From: JANOYY01 sp043720395
Lineage (GTDB): Bacteria > Actinomycetota > Acidimicrobiia > Acidimicrobiales > JANYDT01
Length of the DNA stretch: 64,000 nucleotides
Reading direction: 5' to 3'
NCBI GenBank assembly: GCA_043720395.1
Contig: JAYSSR010000076.1
Coordinates: forward strand, 1 to 64,000
Below, piece after piece: positions 43,238 to 51,331 of the stretch. Under the pieces are notes generated by a model that made no database searches, was not told the DNA's origin, and saw only the letters and a list, made by a program, of their open reading frames with translations. Numbering within the stretch: position 1 is the first letter of the stretch; each line of letters starts with the position of its first letter. Position numbers and translations under genes: made by a program.

Positions 43238-44446
43238 TCAGTCCGCCGCTCGCGACCACTCCCCGAACAGCGAGAGCACACCCTCCGTCTGGTACACCAC
43301 CGCAGGCAGCACCTCGAAGCGGAAGCCCTCGAACCACCAGTCGTGCGTGACGCGGCAGAACTCGTCCTGCAGCGCACCCGACAGGTCGTACGTCCCCGTG
43401 AGCAGAGGTAAACGCGAAACCGTGTAGTCATACACGCCCTCACCATGAAGCACCGAAGGGATGACCTTCTGCTCCCGCGCGTTCACGCCACTTACGAGTA
43501 CGCCGTCCAACCGGTGCAGGCCGAACCCGAGACACGGCTGCTCCAGACCTGCCGGGTCGAGCACCTTGTACCGGAATCGGAAGGTAACTCGGTCACCCGT
43601 ATGCACTTTGGTAGAGGGCAAACCATCCGGCCCCAGCACTTCGATCGACACGATCTCCGCCCGCCCGTCGCCCCACCGCTTCGCGACGCCGTCGTGTCCA
43701 GGCAGGTGCGACACCGATACCGTACCCAGGTACTGGTCGATCACGTCCTTCGTGAGCCCGACCCCGGCCAACTTGCCGTGACGCATCCACGCGAGCCGGT
43801 CGCACATCGTCCGCAACTGCCCGAGGCTGTGGGACACGACCACGATCGTCTTGCCCTGACGCTGCATCTCGCCGAACTTCTCCGTGCAGCGTCGCTGGAA
43901 CGTCTCGTCGCCGACCGACAGCACCTCGTCGACGAGCAACACGTCCGGGTCGACGTTGATCGCCACGCTGAACCCTAAGCGTACATACATCCCGCTGGAG
44001 TAGTTCTTCACGGGTGTGTCGATGAACCGTTCGAGTCCGGCGAACTCCACGATCTCGTCGAAACGTTTGTCGATCTGCTGCTTCGACAACCCAAGGATCG
44101 AGCCATTGAGGTACACGTTCTCCCGGCCCGACAGCTCGTGATGGAACCCTGCCCCGAGCTCCAGTAGCGCGGACACCTTGCCGTCGACGCTGACAACGCC
44201 ACGGTCCGGACGCAGGATGCGCGCGATGCACTTCAGCAGCGTCGACTTGCCGGAGCCGTTCTCGCCAATGACGCCGAACGTCTCGCCCTGCTTCACCTCG
44301 AAGCTCACGTCATCGACCGCCCAGAACTCCTCATAATCAGCGCGCTTACCACTGAGCACCGCCGCCTTCAGGCTCTGATTGCGCTCGTGGTAGATGCGGA
44401 ATCGCTTGCCGACGTGATCGACCCGAACCGCCGTGCCACTGCGCAC
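43238..44446 (-). CDS. wzt: Polysaccharide ABC transporter ATPase, Wzt type
   Basis: ATPase of 402 aa powering glycan export with the Wzm-like permease at 48363. Walker A GENGSGKST is at residues 61-69, the signature is NYSSGMYVRLGFSVA, and Walker B is VLLVDEVLSVGDE. The C-terminal 150 residues form a Wzt_C-type beta sandwich (VTFRFRYKV, LGFGLHRLDGVLVSGVN, GTYDLSGAL), which in Wzt proteins recognises the finished end of the glycan. The only in-frame start after the preceding stop is the GTG at 44446. It is the last gene of the minus-strand glycan operon. Confidence 0.92.
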   Translation of the reverse strand: MRSGTAVRVDHVGKRFRIYHERNQSLKAAVLSGKRADYEEFWAVDDVSFEVKQGETFGVIGENGSGKSTLLKCIARILRPDRGVVSVDGKVSALLELGAGFHHELSGRENVYLNGSILGLSKQQIDKRFDEIVEFAGLERFIDTPVKNYSSGMYVRLGFSVAINVDPDVLLVDEVLSVGDETFQRRCTEKFGEMQRQGKTIVVVSHSLGQLRTMCDRLAWMRHGKLAGVGLTKDVIDQYLGTVSVSHLPGHDGVAKRWGDGRAEIVSIEVLGPDGLPSTKVHTGDRVTFRFRYKVLDPAGLEQPCLGFGLHRLDGVLVSGVNAREQKVIPSVLHGEGVYDYTVSRLPLLTGTYDLSGALQDEFCRVTHDWWFEGFRFEVLPAVVYQTEGVLSLFGEWSRAAD

Positions 44447-44575
44447 CTGGCGGGCCCCGGGGAGGCTCGAGGAGATGCCCGCTGCGTGCGACTCGACCCC
44501 TTCACTGGAAGAGACTTCGGGCGTCGGGGAAGGTGCTGATTCGATGACGTTGGATTGTACGGGACGGTCGCCCGC

Positions 44576-45574
44576 TCAGCGGATCGAGCGGCCATCGCGC
44601 ATGAGCGACCAGACGTGCTCAGCGTCTGCGACGACGAAAGGGCGGAGTTGCCGCCGACGACGCAATGCGTGCGGAATCAACCGCAGACCGGCAACTCGCC
44701 CACGTGCAATGGACCGCACCAGCGAGGACTGGTCGGTCGCACGCAAGTGACGCACCGCGCCGACCTCGTGCCACAGCAACCCAAGCAAACCCCGCACCAA
44801 CACCGACCAGGGCAGGTTGCTCAGCAGGAGCACCGGCTGATTCCGCCACGTCTGGCGCAACGCGAACCCGCGAGCGCGCGTCGCTGTGCTCGCCGAGCCC
44901 ATGTGATATGCGCGCGTACCTTCGACATACCAACTCTCCCAGCCCATCATCAAGGCACGCAGCGCGAGGTCCACGTCCTCCAGGTACATGAACATCGTGG
45001 AGTCGAAATACTCCTCGAACGGCTGCGCATCCAGGAAGGAACGCGTGTACAAACACGCCGCCGCGTTCACCCCGAACACGCGCTCCGAACACGAATCGTC
45101 CAACCCCGACGACTGCACCGAGACACCGGTACCGAATTGCATCGCATGGAGCGATCGAGCGAGAAAGACGTGGTGCGAGTCGACAACGTCGTGATTGGAT
45201 GCGTCGAGCGTCAGCGCCTGAAAGGTCGCACCACGTGGACGCTGCCGCGCAAACGAAGTGACCACCGAGATCCAGTCCGGGGCAAGGCGGGCATCACTGT
45301 TCAGCAGGACGACACCATCGACGTCGGGATCCGCAAATGCCGCCGCTATGCCCACGTTGTTCGCGTGGGCAAAGCCACTGTTCCACCCGACCTCAACAAC
45401 GTTGACAGACGGGTAATTCGACCGCACGAACGCAACCGACCCGTCGGAGGAACCGTTGTCCACCAGAACGGTGCGAATCAAGTCGGCAGAGATCGTCTGC
45501 GCGCATAATGAATCAAGACAGCCTTCGAGGAGCGCCTCGTTGTTCCAACAGACAACGACGACAGCGGTCTTCAC
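44576..45574 (-). CDS. Glycosyltransferase family 2
   Basis: Protein of 332 aa, rhamnosyltransferase-like GT2. Visible are the N-terminal VVVCWNNEALLEGCLDSL, LVDNGSSDGSV, GFAHANNVGIAAAF, the metal-binding LLNSDARLAPDW and the acceptor motif MYLEDVDLALRAL. The C-terminus has a hydrophobic, membrane-associated stretch (SVLVRGLLGLLWHEVGAV). The GTG at 45574 overlaps the stop of the upstream gene (GTGA), which fixes the start. It probably adds a deoxysugar to the lipid-linked glycan. Confidence 0.9.
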   Translation of the reverse strand: MKTAVVVVCWNNEALLEGCLDSLCAQTISADLIRTVLVDNGSSDGSVAFVRSNYPSVNVVEVGWNSGFAHANNVGIAAAFADPDVDGVVLLNSDARLAPDWISVVTSFARQRPRGATFQALTLDASNHDVVDSHHVFLARSLHAMQFGTGVSVQSSGLDDSCSERVFGVNAAACLYTRSFLDAQPFEEYFDSTMFMYLEDVDLALRALMMGWESWYVEGTRAYHMGSASTATRARGFALRQTWRNQPVLLLSNLPWSVLVRGLLGLLWHEVGAVRHLRATDQSSLVRSIARGRVAGLRLIPHALRRRRQLRPFVVADAEHVWSLMRDGRSIR

Positions 45575-47082
45575 CACACCGACTCCGCCTTCGAATCGTT
45601 GAGAGGTCGGTAGCCGTCGATGCCCGGCCCGAACCAGGAAACGAGGCGGCCGCGCGACCACGCGCCCGCACTCGGCGATCCGGCATCTCGTGGTGCGAGG
45701 TCGTACTCGACCACTGCGCGCTGGTGCGGCCACACCACGAGGCGTCTTCCAGACGCGGCTGCGGCCGCGGCAAACGATGCCGCGGAGAGATCCTCGAGCA
45801 GCGTCAAGTCCCCGGTCCGAATGCAGAACAGGCGACCCGAGAATGCGCCGACTGCCCGAGTCAGCGGCAGGTCGAACGGCGGACGGAGCAAGCCCCCGCA
45901 GCGCGGCCGCAAAACTGAACCGTCGAGCGTGAGGCCAGCGTCCACGACCATCCCGCTCGGCACCGTCACGATCGGGGCGACGGCGAGAACGTCAGAGCGC
46001 AGTAAGACGCCGACCATATCATCCAGGAAATCGGCCGCTCCGAGTCGGAGGCTACCGTCGACGACGAGCACCGCATCGGCACCAATCTCGCAGGCCTGCG
46101 CAGCGATGTCCGCAGGCACATCCCCCGACGAATCGAGCAGAGTCGCGCGGACAAAAGACGGATCACCGAGACTCCGCTCGAGATCGTGACGCTGCCGCAC
46201 GCCAATCGCGGAGGAAACGGCATGGCGGATGACGACTGCCACATGCACGTCACCAGCGGGTCGCCACCGGACGCGAGTACCAAATCCGGGAGCACCGTTG
46301 TCGACGTCGACGCGTCCGCCCAACGAGCCCCGCAAACCCGAAGCGTCCGCCCCCGCGAGCTGCACGATCGGCGGACCCACCCGGTGGCGTCGGTGGAGCA
46401 GTACCAACGGTATTGCCGAGACGCCCGCCAAATCCCCGGCGAACAGCCGGGCCGAAGCCCACATCCGACTGCTCCCAACTCGGTACGCGGCGAAGGCCGA
46501 GAGCAGGTCGAACTGTCTTGCGGCGTCGGGGTCAACAACGTTGACCCGGACCGGGTCGATCCGTTGATCGCCACTTGCCGACAGATGGTCGATGTCGCCG
46601 ACGACCACCAGGACGCCCGGCGCAGCGTCGAAAGCGAGCACTACCTCGTTCAGCGCTGCGGGCGAGAGAGCGTCGCCGGCTTCTATCGCCAGCGACAAGT
46701 CAGGTGCGCCATCGGACGATGCGAGGAACCTTGGCTCTGCGAGCCGAAGGCGTTCCGCGGCAGGCTGGACCTGCGCCGAACCAACGCCGCTCATGACAAC
46801 AGTCCATCTCGGGTAGGTCTGCGCCGCGAGGCTGAGCAGCGTCCGCTCCAGGTCCGTCACCGAGCTCGACGGCCCCACCGAAACGTTGGCCTCGACGAGT
46901 AGGTCTGGCACGGCCCGAACCGGTGAGAACAGCCGTGGCTCGATCAGGCGAACCCAGCGCTGATAGTCGGTATCGGCGGGCCCGGACCACACCCCGGTCG
47001 AGCGCGCAATGGCGGCGAACCGTGCCCGCCGGGTCGACCCGACGGGCAGGAGCATTCCGGCGAGACGTCGGACGACACCCAT
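45571..47082 (-). CDS. GT2-like glycosyltransferase, atypical
   Basis: Protein of 503 aa. The N-terminal part has the GT2 pattern ERTLLSLAAQTYPRWTVVM and a later repeat of the Rossmann-like core (VPADIAAQACEIGADAVLVV). Where GT2 enzymes carry a DxD metal motif, this protein has VVDGSLRLG. It may be an inactive or strongly diverged paralogue acting as a partner of the next gene, with which it overlaps by 4 bases. The ATG at 47082 lies 10 bases after the LCP stop. Confidence 0.7.
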   Translation of the reverse strand: MGVVRRLAGMLLPVGSTRRARFAAIARSTGVWSGPADTDYQRWVRLIEPRLFSPVRAVPDLLVEANVSVGPSSSVTDLERTLLSLAAQTYPRWTVVMSGVGSAQVQPAAERLRLAEPRFLASSDGAPDLSLAIEAGDALSPAALNEVVLAFDAAPGVLVVVGDIDHLSASGDQRIDPVRVNVVDPDAARQFDLLSAFAAYRVGSSRMWASARLFAGDLAGVSAIPLVLLHRRHRVGPPIVQLAGADASGLRGSLGGRVDVDNGAPGFGTRVRWRPAGDVHVAVVIRHAVSSAIGVRQRHDLERSLGDPSFVRATLLDSSGDVPADIAAQACEIGADAVLVVDGSLRLGAADFLDDMVGVLLRSDVLAVAPIVTVPSGMVVDAGLTLDGSVLRPRCGGLLRPPFDLPLTRAVGAFSGRLFCIRTGDLTLLEDLSAASFAAAAAASGRRLVVWPHQRAVVEYDLAPRDAGSPSAGAWSRGRLVSWFGPGIDGYRPLNDSKAESVW

Positions 47083-47092
47083 GAGCGAACCG

Positions 47093-48208
47093 TCAGTTTC
47101 CGAGGACTCCGTCGGCGAGATCAGTGAAGACCGTCTTCAGGTTCGCCTCGTCGAGTCGGATGACCTCGGACCCGTCGACGTTCTCCGGCACGCCGCTGAG
47201 CACAACGCTCGTGATGCTCACCGGATCAATCGAGCGGGCAACCTGGGCGAGGTACATCCACTCCGTCGCCTTCACGTTTGACACGGTGTTCTTCCGCATC
47301 ACGAGCACCCAGTTCAGCAGTGCGCGGATGTTGTCGGTCGATTCACGGAGGCGCCCGAACCCCGCGACGATCAGCTTCGACTGGTTGGCGGAGCGTCCGA
47401 AGTCGCCGGTGACGAGCGCCTTGCGTGCGCGGGAGTACGCCAGCGCCGCCTTGCCGTTGAACTGGAACCAACCGGCCGCGAACTGTGCGCCCGAATCCAC
47501 GTCGTTGATCGCCGGGTCGACCTTCACGACCACGCCTCCGACGCCATCCACGATCTTCGTGAAACCGTCGAAGCCGGTCAGAATCCACCGCTTCGTCGCG
47601 ATCCCGCTCGTTCCGTTGACAGCCGCGAGGAACGCGTCCGGACCCGCCGTGGACATGATCTCGTTGATCTTGCGCGTCTCGCCCGACGGTGCCTTCACGT
47701 AGGAGTCACGCGGAAAGCCGACAAGCGCACCCTTCTTCAAGACGGCATTGTACGTGAACAGATGAATTGAATCGGCCCGGGTCTTCTCCGGACGCTCGCC
47801 TGGCCGGGCATCCGTGCCAACGACGAGGATGCTGAAGACGTTGGTCGGCTCTATCAGCGCGTACGCCGCTGCCTCATTCGGGGCGCTCGGGTTGTTGACG
47901 TCGCCGGACTTCGGGCTCGGATCGAAATTCAGCGGTGCAGCAGGGCCAGTTCGGCCAGCGTTCGGCTGCCAGAGCGCGCCCGCCCGCTTTGCGCCCTTTG
48001 CCGGCGCGGGGGGCTTGCGCCGCTTCGTCGTAGTCGTCTTGACCTTGGACTTTGTCGCCTTCTTGGTGGTCTTGGTGGTCTTGGTGGCCGCAATGGCCGA
48101 GTCGTCGAGCGCTGCGACGCCGAGGACGCTGCACGCGGCGATGAGGGCGGTGGCCGTGAGACGGAAACGTGACGATCGGCGCGTCAGCTTGCTGCGGGTC
48201 TTCGTCAT
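47093..48208 (-). CDS. LytR-CpsA-Psr (LCP) family glycan ligase
   Basis: Protein of 371 aa. LCP enzymes transfer glycans from lipid carriers to peptidoglycan or proteins at the outer membrane face. It has a basic N-terminus and membrane helix (RFRLTATALIAACSVLGVAA), a Lys/Thr-rich linker of about 45 residues, then the LCP domain with LVVGTDARPGERPEKTRADS and GFPRDSYVKAPSGETRKINE, which carry the Arg/Asp residues that bind the pyrophosphate, and LAYSRARKALVTGDFGRSAN. GGAGG precedes the ATG. Its place inside the glycan export operon suggests it attaches that glycan to the wall. Confidence 0.92.
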   Translation of the reverse strand: MTKTRSKLTRRSSRFRLTATALIAACSVLGVAALDDSAIAATKTTKTTKKATKSKVKTTTTKRRKPPAPAKGAKRAGALWQPNAGRTGPAAPLNFDPSPKSGDVNNPSAPNEAAAYALIEPTNVFSILVVGTDARPGERPEKTRADSIHLFTYNAVLKKGALVGFPRDSYVKAPSGETRKINEIMSTAGPDAFLAAVNGTSGIATKRWILTGFDGFTKIVDGVGGVVVKVDPAINDVDSGAQFAAGWFQFNGKAALAYSRARKALVTGDFGRSANQSKLIVAGFGRLRESTDNIRALLNWVLVMRKNTVSNVKATEWMYLAQVARSIDPVSITSVVLSGVPENVDGSEVIRLDEANLKTVFTDLADGVLGN

Positions 48209-48230
48209 CTTGAAACCTCCGGAGTAGGTC

Positions 48231-48242
48231 GTGGGGGAAGTG
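48231..48242 (-). promoter_or_regulatory. Leader motif ACTTCCCCCAC before LCP gene
   Basis: GTGGGGGAAGTG on the plus strand, the same 12 bases found twice before the lipoprotein gene at 21929. It lies about 23 bases upstream of the LCP start, ahead of its GGAGG ribosome binding site. Function unknown. Confidence 0.4.
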
Positions 48243-48362
48243 GTCGACTTCCGGTGAGGGCGGTCATGGTAGCGGGGCGTTCCGGCAGTCTGGCTGACCG
48301 GGCGTCAGACGACCAGCGCCGGGACCCGCGCGTGACCCACGCCGACGTCGAGACGACGCGCC

Positions 48363-49223
48363 CTACAGCTCCTCCACCATCCGCGGCTCGAGACGCCGAA
48401 AGATGAGCGCGCCGATGATCAGTGCAACGACCGAGGAACCCACGATGTACGCGATCGACTGAACTCCCGGGAAGCGTCCGTCGAAGAGAACATTCCGGTA
48501 CGCCGTCACGAAGTGCACCATTGGGTTGGCTTTGTAGAGCACCCGCACGCTGCCGCGGATGTAGGAGTCCATCGGATACACGATGGGTGTCAGGTAGAAC
48601 CAGATCTGCAGAGCGATGCCGATGAGATGCTGCACATCGCGGAAGTACACGTTGAGGGCGCTCAGTGCGAGCGAGAAGCCGAGCGCGAGGATGGCCTGGA
48701 AGAACGCGATGACGAGGACCGCGGGAACCCACTGCACCACGACGCGTCCGGCGAAGAGGAATGCAACGACAAGAACCGTCATCTCGATGAGGAACGACAC
48801 CAGCCAGGAGAGCACGGTCGAGGCCACGAGGTATTCGCGTGGGAAGTAGACCTTCTTCATCAGCCCGGCGTTGCCCACCAACGAACCGGTCGCCGTGCCG
48901 AGCGCCGTCGAAAGGAAGTTCCATGGCAGGAGAGCGCACGTCAGCCAGAGCGTGAAGCTTTTGAGCCCCGAGGGATCGCCGGTCGGATTCTCCATATGGA
49001 AGAGCGATCCGAACACGACTGAGTAGATGATGATCGCCGACAGCGGGTTGAGCATGGACCAGAACCAGCCGAGCGCGGAACGCTTGTATTTGCTCCGAAG
49101 CTCGCGCAGCGTCAGATTCCAGAGCAGCTCGCGCTGGCCGAGGAGCTCCGCCATCGACGCTCCGCCGACGACTCGCAGTCCGACGGAATCGGAGCGGTCG
49201 GCGGTCTCTGCAGCGGTAGTCAT
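48363..49223 (-). CDS. wzm: Polysaccharide ABC transporter permease, Wzm type
   Basis: Permease of 286 aa in the ABC-2 family. A cytoplasmic N-terminal amphipathic stretch (LLWNLTLRELRSKYKRSALG) is followed by six hydrophobic segments (SAIIIYSVVFGSLFHM, WLTCALLPWNFL, VASTVLSWLVSFLIEMTVLV, VLVIAFFQAILALGFSLAL, LIGIALQIWFYLTPIVYP, YIVGSSVVALIIGALIFRRL). It pairs with the Wzt-like ATPase at 43238 to carry a lipid-linked glycan across the membrane. It is the first gene of the minus-strand operon. Ribosome binding site and promoter are not obvious, and a repeat palindrome lies upstream. Confidence 0.93.
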   Translation of the reverse strand: MTTAAETADRSDSVGLRVVGGASMAELLGQRELLWNLTLRELRSKYKRSALGWFWSMLNPLSAIIIYSVVFGSLFHMENPTGDPSGLKSFTLWLTCALLPWNFLSTALGTATGSLVGNAGLMKKVYFPREYLVASTVLSWLVSFLIEMTVLVVAFLFAGRVVVQWVPAVLVIAFFQAILALGFSLALSALNVYFRDVQHLIGIALQIWFYLTPIVYPMDSYIRGSVRVLYKANPMVHFVTAYRNVLFDGRFPGVQSIAYIVGSSVVALIIGALIFRRLEPRMVEEL

Positions 49224-49245
49224 GGCGGGCCAACGCTACCGGCGC

Positions 49246-49358
49246 AGGTAGCGCATCGCCGCAGAAGTTCCCCGCGTGACGCCTCGGCCGGAAGGCATTG
49301 GAGCGGCACCGGCGACCAGATCCGACGTCACGCGAGGAACTTCCGCTTGCGTGCGCTA
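49246..49358. repeat. Imperfect long palindrome containing the dispersed repeat, copy 2
   Basis: The right arm 49327-49358 matches 13501-13532 with one mismatch. The left arm 49246-49279 is an imperfect reverse complement of it, sharing GAAGTTCC-C-CGCGTGACG and GCGCA/TGCGC parts. The element lies between divergent wzm and the secreted-protein gene. Confidence 0.7.
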
Positions 49359-49427
49359 TAGCTCGGACGGACCACCGTGACCACGCTGCGTCAAGGAAAT
49401 CGACAGACTCGCCGATATCAAAGGGTC

Positions 49428-51143
49428 ATGGAGCGCAACAATTCCCGCCATCCGCGCCGCCCGCGTCGAGCGATTTCAATGCTCACTGCAGCCGGAGTGG
49501 CCTGCCTCGGCCTCACGGTCTCGGCAGCCCGTCCCTCACCGGTCGCCGCACAAACTGCCGGTGTCGCAACCGACTATGCAGTGGAGGCGTTCGGCGACCC
49601 GTGGGACTGGTCGAACGTCGAGGACGGCGGCCCGGCGGAGGACCTCCTGTCGGCGGGCATCGCATCGTCCACGGTCTCGGACGGCGAGGTGCGCTTCACC
49701 GTGAACCGTCCGGCATTCTGGTTCTTCCTCCAGGGCGGATATGCCGACTCGACCCCCACCGGCAAGGACGCCTCCGCTCATCCGGTCGACACCATCCGGT
49801 TCAACCGCATCGTGATGCGGATCTCGTCGTCACAGAACATCTCGGCGGGCCTGTTGTGGTTCGCGTGCTCGGACCGCGACGACTGTGGCGGCGGCATCCC
49901 GCTCGACATCCGCGCCGGCACGAACACCTACGACATCAACCTCGGACCCGCTCGGCTGCTCACGCACCCCTGGAGTGGACTTATCAAGTCGATGCGCTTC
50001 GACTTCGACCCTCGGGTCAGCACGGACATCGGCGTCGACTGGATACGTCTCACGAACGTGGGTGCAGGGCCGGTCGACCAGTGGTCGGGTCCGGTGCCGG
50101 AGATAACCGATCCAGACATCTCCGGGGGCGACGACTTTGCCACGCTGACCCGCGCTGGCGACGCATGGGACTTCGATAAGCCCACTGATTATCTGCGCGC
50201 TGACAATGCCAGCGTGAGCCTCAGAGGCGGGATGCTCCATGGCGTGAACGCCGCACCGGGAATGAACGATCCGAGCGTCACGCTCAAGGTTCCGGTTGCC
50301 TTCAAGGGCGATGATTTCCACCGCATGACCGTGAGGTGGTCGTTCGACGGTCCCTTCTCGCTCAAGGATTCTCCGGGTGGCGGCATGAACGCCCGGATCG
50401 TGTGGCGTATCGCCGGGACGCCGCCCACCCCGGATGGGAAGGACCTGCAGGAGAGCCGCGACATCATCCTGTACCCGACGGAGAAGGAGTTCACGGTCGA
50501 CCTTGCCACGAACCCGGCAAGCGCCGTTGTCGACCCACGGCCGGGCAAGGCGAAGATCGGCTGGGCCGGGCAGACGATCGAGCTCGTGCGCTTCGACCCG
50601 AACGAGGATCCCGGACCACGTTCGTGGCATATCGACGACGTCCGACTCGCCGCCGACGACGCGGGCGAGTCGAGCTTCGACGTCAGGCTTCGCGACGCCA
50701 ACCCGGGCGGCGGCACGACCGCCGACGTGTACGCAGACAACGACGCAAGAGGCTTCGACGGCGCGCTGATCGCCCAGGGCGTCGACCTCTCCTCGGGTGA
50801 CGCAACCGTGAGGTGGACGCCACCTGCGGGTACGAACGGGAAGTACTGGATCCACATGACGGTCCGACGAGGCAACGCCGTCGTGTCGCGCTATTCGAGC
50901 GGTCCCGTGCAGATCGGCCGCAAGAATGGCACTGGGGCATACCAGTTCGGTCCCGCGGTGGGAGGCCCAGCGTCACAGATCGGCGTGGCCGACATCGTGC
51001 CCGGAGCAGCGGCAGCGGCCCCCGTACCCGCGCCGATTGCCGTGCCAGCGTCCTCGACGACGGTGCCGCCCAGCCTTGCGCTCCGCCCGACCTTGCCCAA
51101 GAAGGTTGTGAAGAAGGATTTGAAGAAGAAGGTCGTGAAGTAG
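49428..51143 (+). CDS. Large secreted protein of unknown function
   Basis: Protein of 571 aa from the ATG at 49428. A GTG at 49377 is also in frame but has no better signal. An export signal (SMLTAAGVACLGLTVSAARP, cleavage near VAAQ) leads into a beta-rich mature protein with two related halves that open with YAVEAFGDPWDWSNVEDGG and DAWDFDKPTDYLRADNASV, and the repeated feature FDFDPRVSTDIGVDWIRLT versus IELVRFDPNEDP. The C-terminus is Ala/Pro-rich, then a Lys/Val-rich tail (KKVVKKDLKKKVVK). This resembles exported jelly-roll or carbohydrate-binding proteins found in glycan loci. The assignment is tentative. Confidence 0.75.
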   Translation: MERNNSRHPRRPRRAISMLTAAGVACLGLTVSAARPSPVAAQTAGVATDYAVEAFGDPWDWSNVEDGGPAEDLLSAGIASSTVSDGEVRFTVNRPAFWFFLQGGYADSTPTGKDASAHPVDTIRFNRIVMRISSSQNISAGLLWFACSDRDDCGGGIPLDIRAGTNTYDINLGPARLLTHPWSGLIKSMRFDFDPRVSTDIGVDWIRLTNVGAGPVDQWSGPVPEITDPDISGGDDFATLTRAGDAWDFDKPTDYLRADNASVSLRGGMLHGVNAAPGMNDPSVTLKVPVAFKGDDFHRMTVRWSFDGPFSLKDSPGGGMNARIVWRIAGTPPTPDGKDLQESRDIILYPTEKEFTVDLATNPASAVVDPRPGKAKIGWAGQTIELVRFDPNEDPGPRSWHIDDVRLAADDAGESSFDVRLRDANPGGGTTADVYADNDARGFDGALIAQGVDLSSGDATVRWTPPAGTNGKYWIHMTVRRGNAVVSRYSSGPVQIGRKNGTGAYQFGPAVGGPASQIGVADIVPGAAAAAPVPAPIAVPASSTTVPPSLALRPTLPKKVVKKDLKKKVVK

Positions 51144-51207
51144 GTGCCGTGAAGAACGTAGTGAGGAAGCGGTTTCCGGGGCCGGAACAGTTCGGCCGCC
51201 CACGGCA

Positions 51208-51256
51208 GACGTTGGGAACATTGGCTACCCGGGAGGTACCGGATGTTCCCAACGTC
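51208..51256. terminator. 14-bp perfect inverted repeat downstream of secreted-protein gene
   Basis: GACGTTGGGAACAT (51208-51221) pairs with ATGTTCCCAACGTC (51243-51256), loop 21. It lies 65 bases after the stop at 51143 with no T-run. It argues that the next gene starts downstream of it. Confidence 0.55.
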
Positions 51257-51331
51257 CGGTTGCGGATATCCGACGGCCGTCGTGGCGACGACCGGCACCT
51301 CTCGGAGGAAGCGCCAACTACATTGCCCGCC

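Noticed and set aside
51149..51331. N-terminal extension of the membrane protein gene from a GTG at 51149
   Set aside because: The added residues are Arg-rich and cross a perfect 14-bp hairpin. The downstream GTG at 51332 gives a more normal membrane protein, although the extension cannot be excluded.
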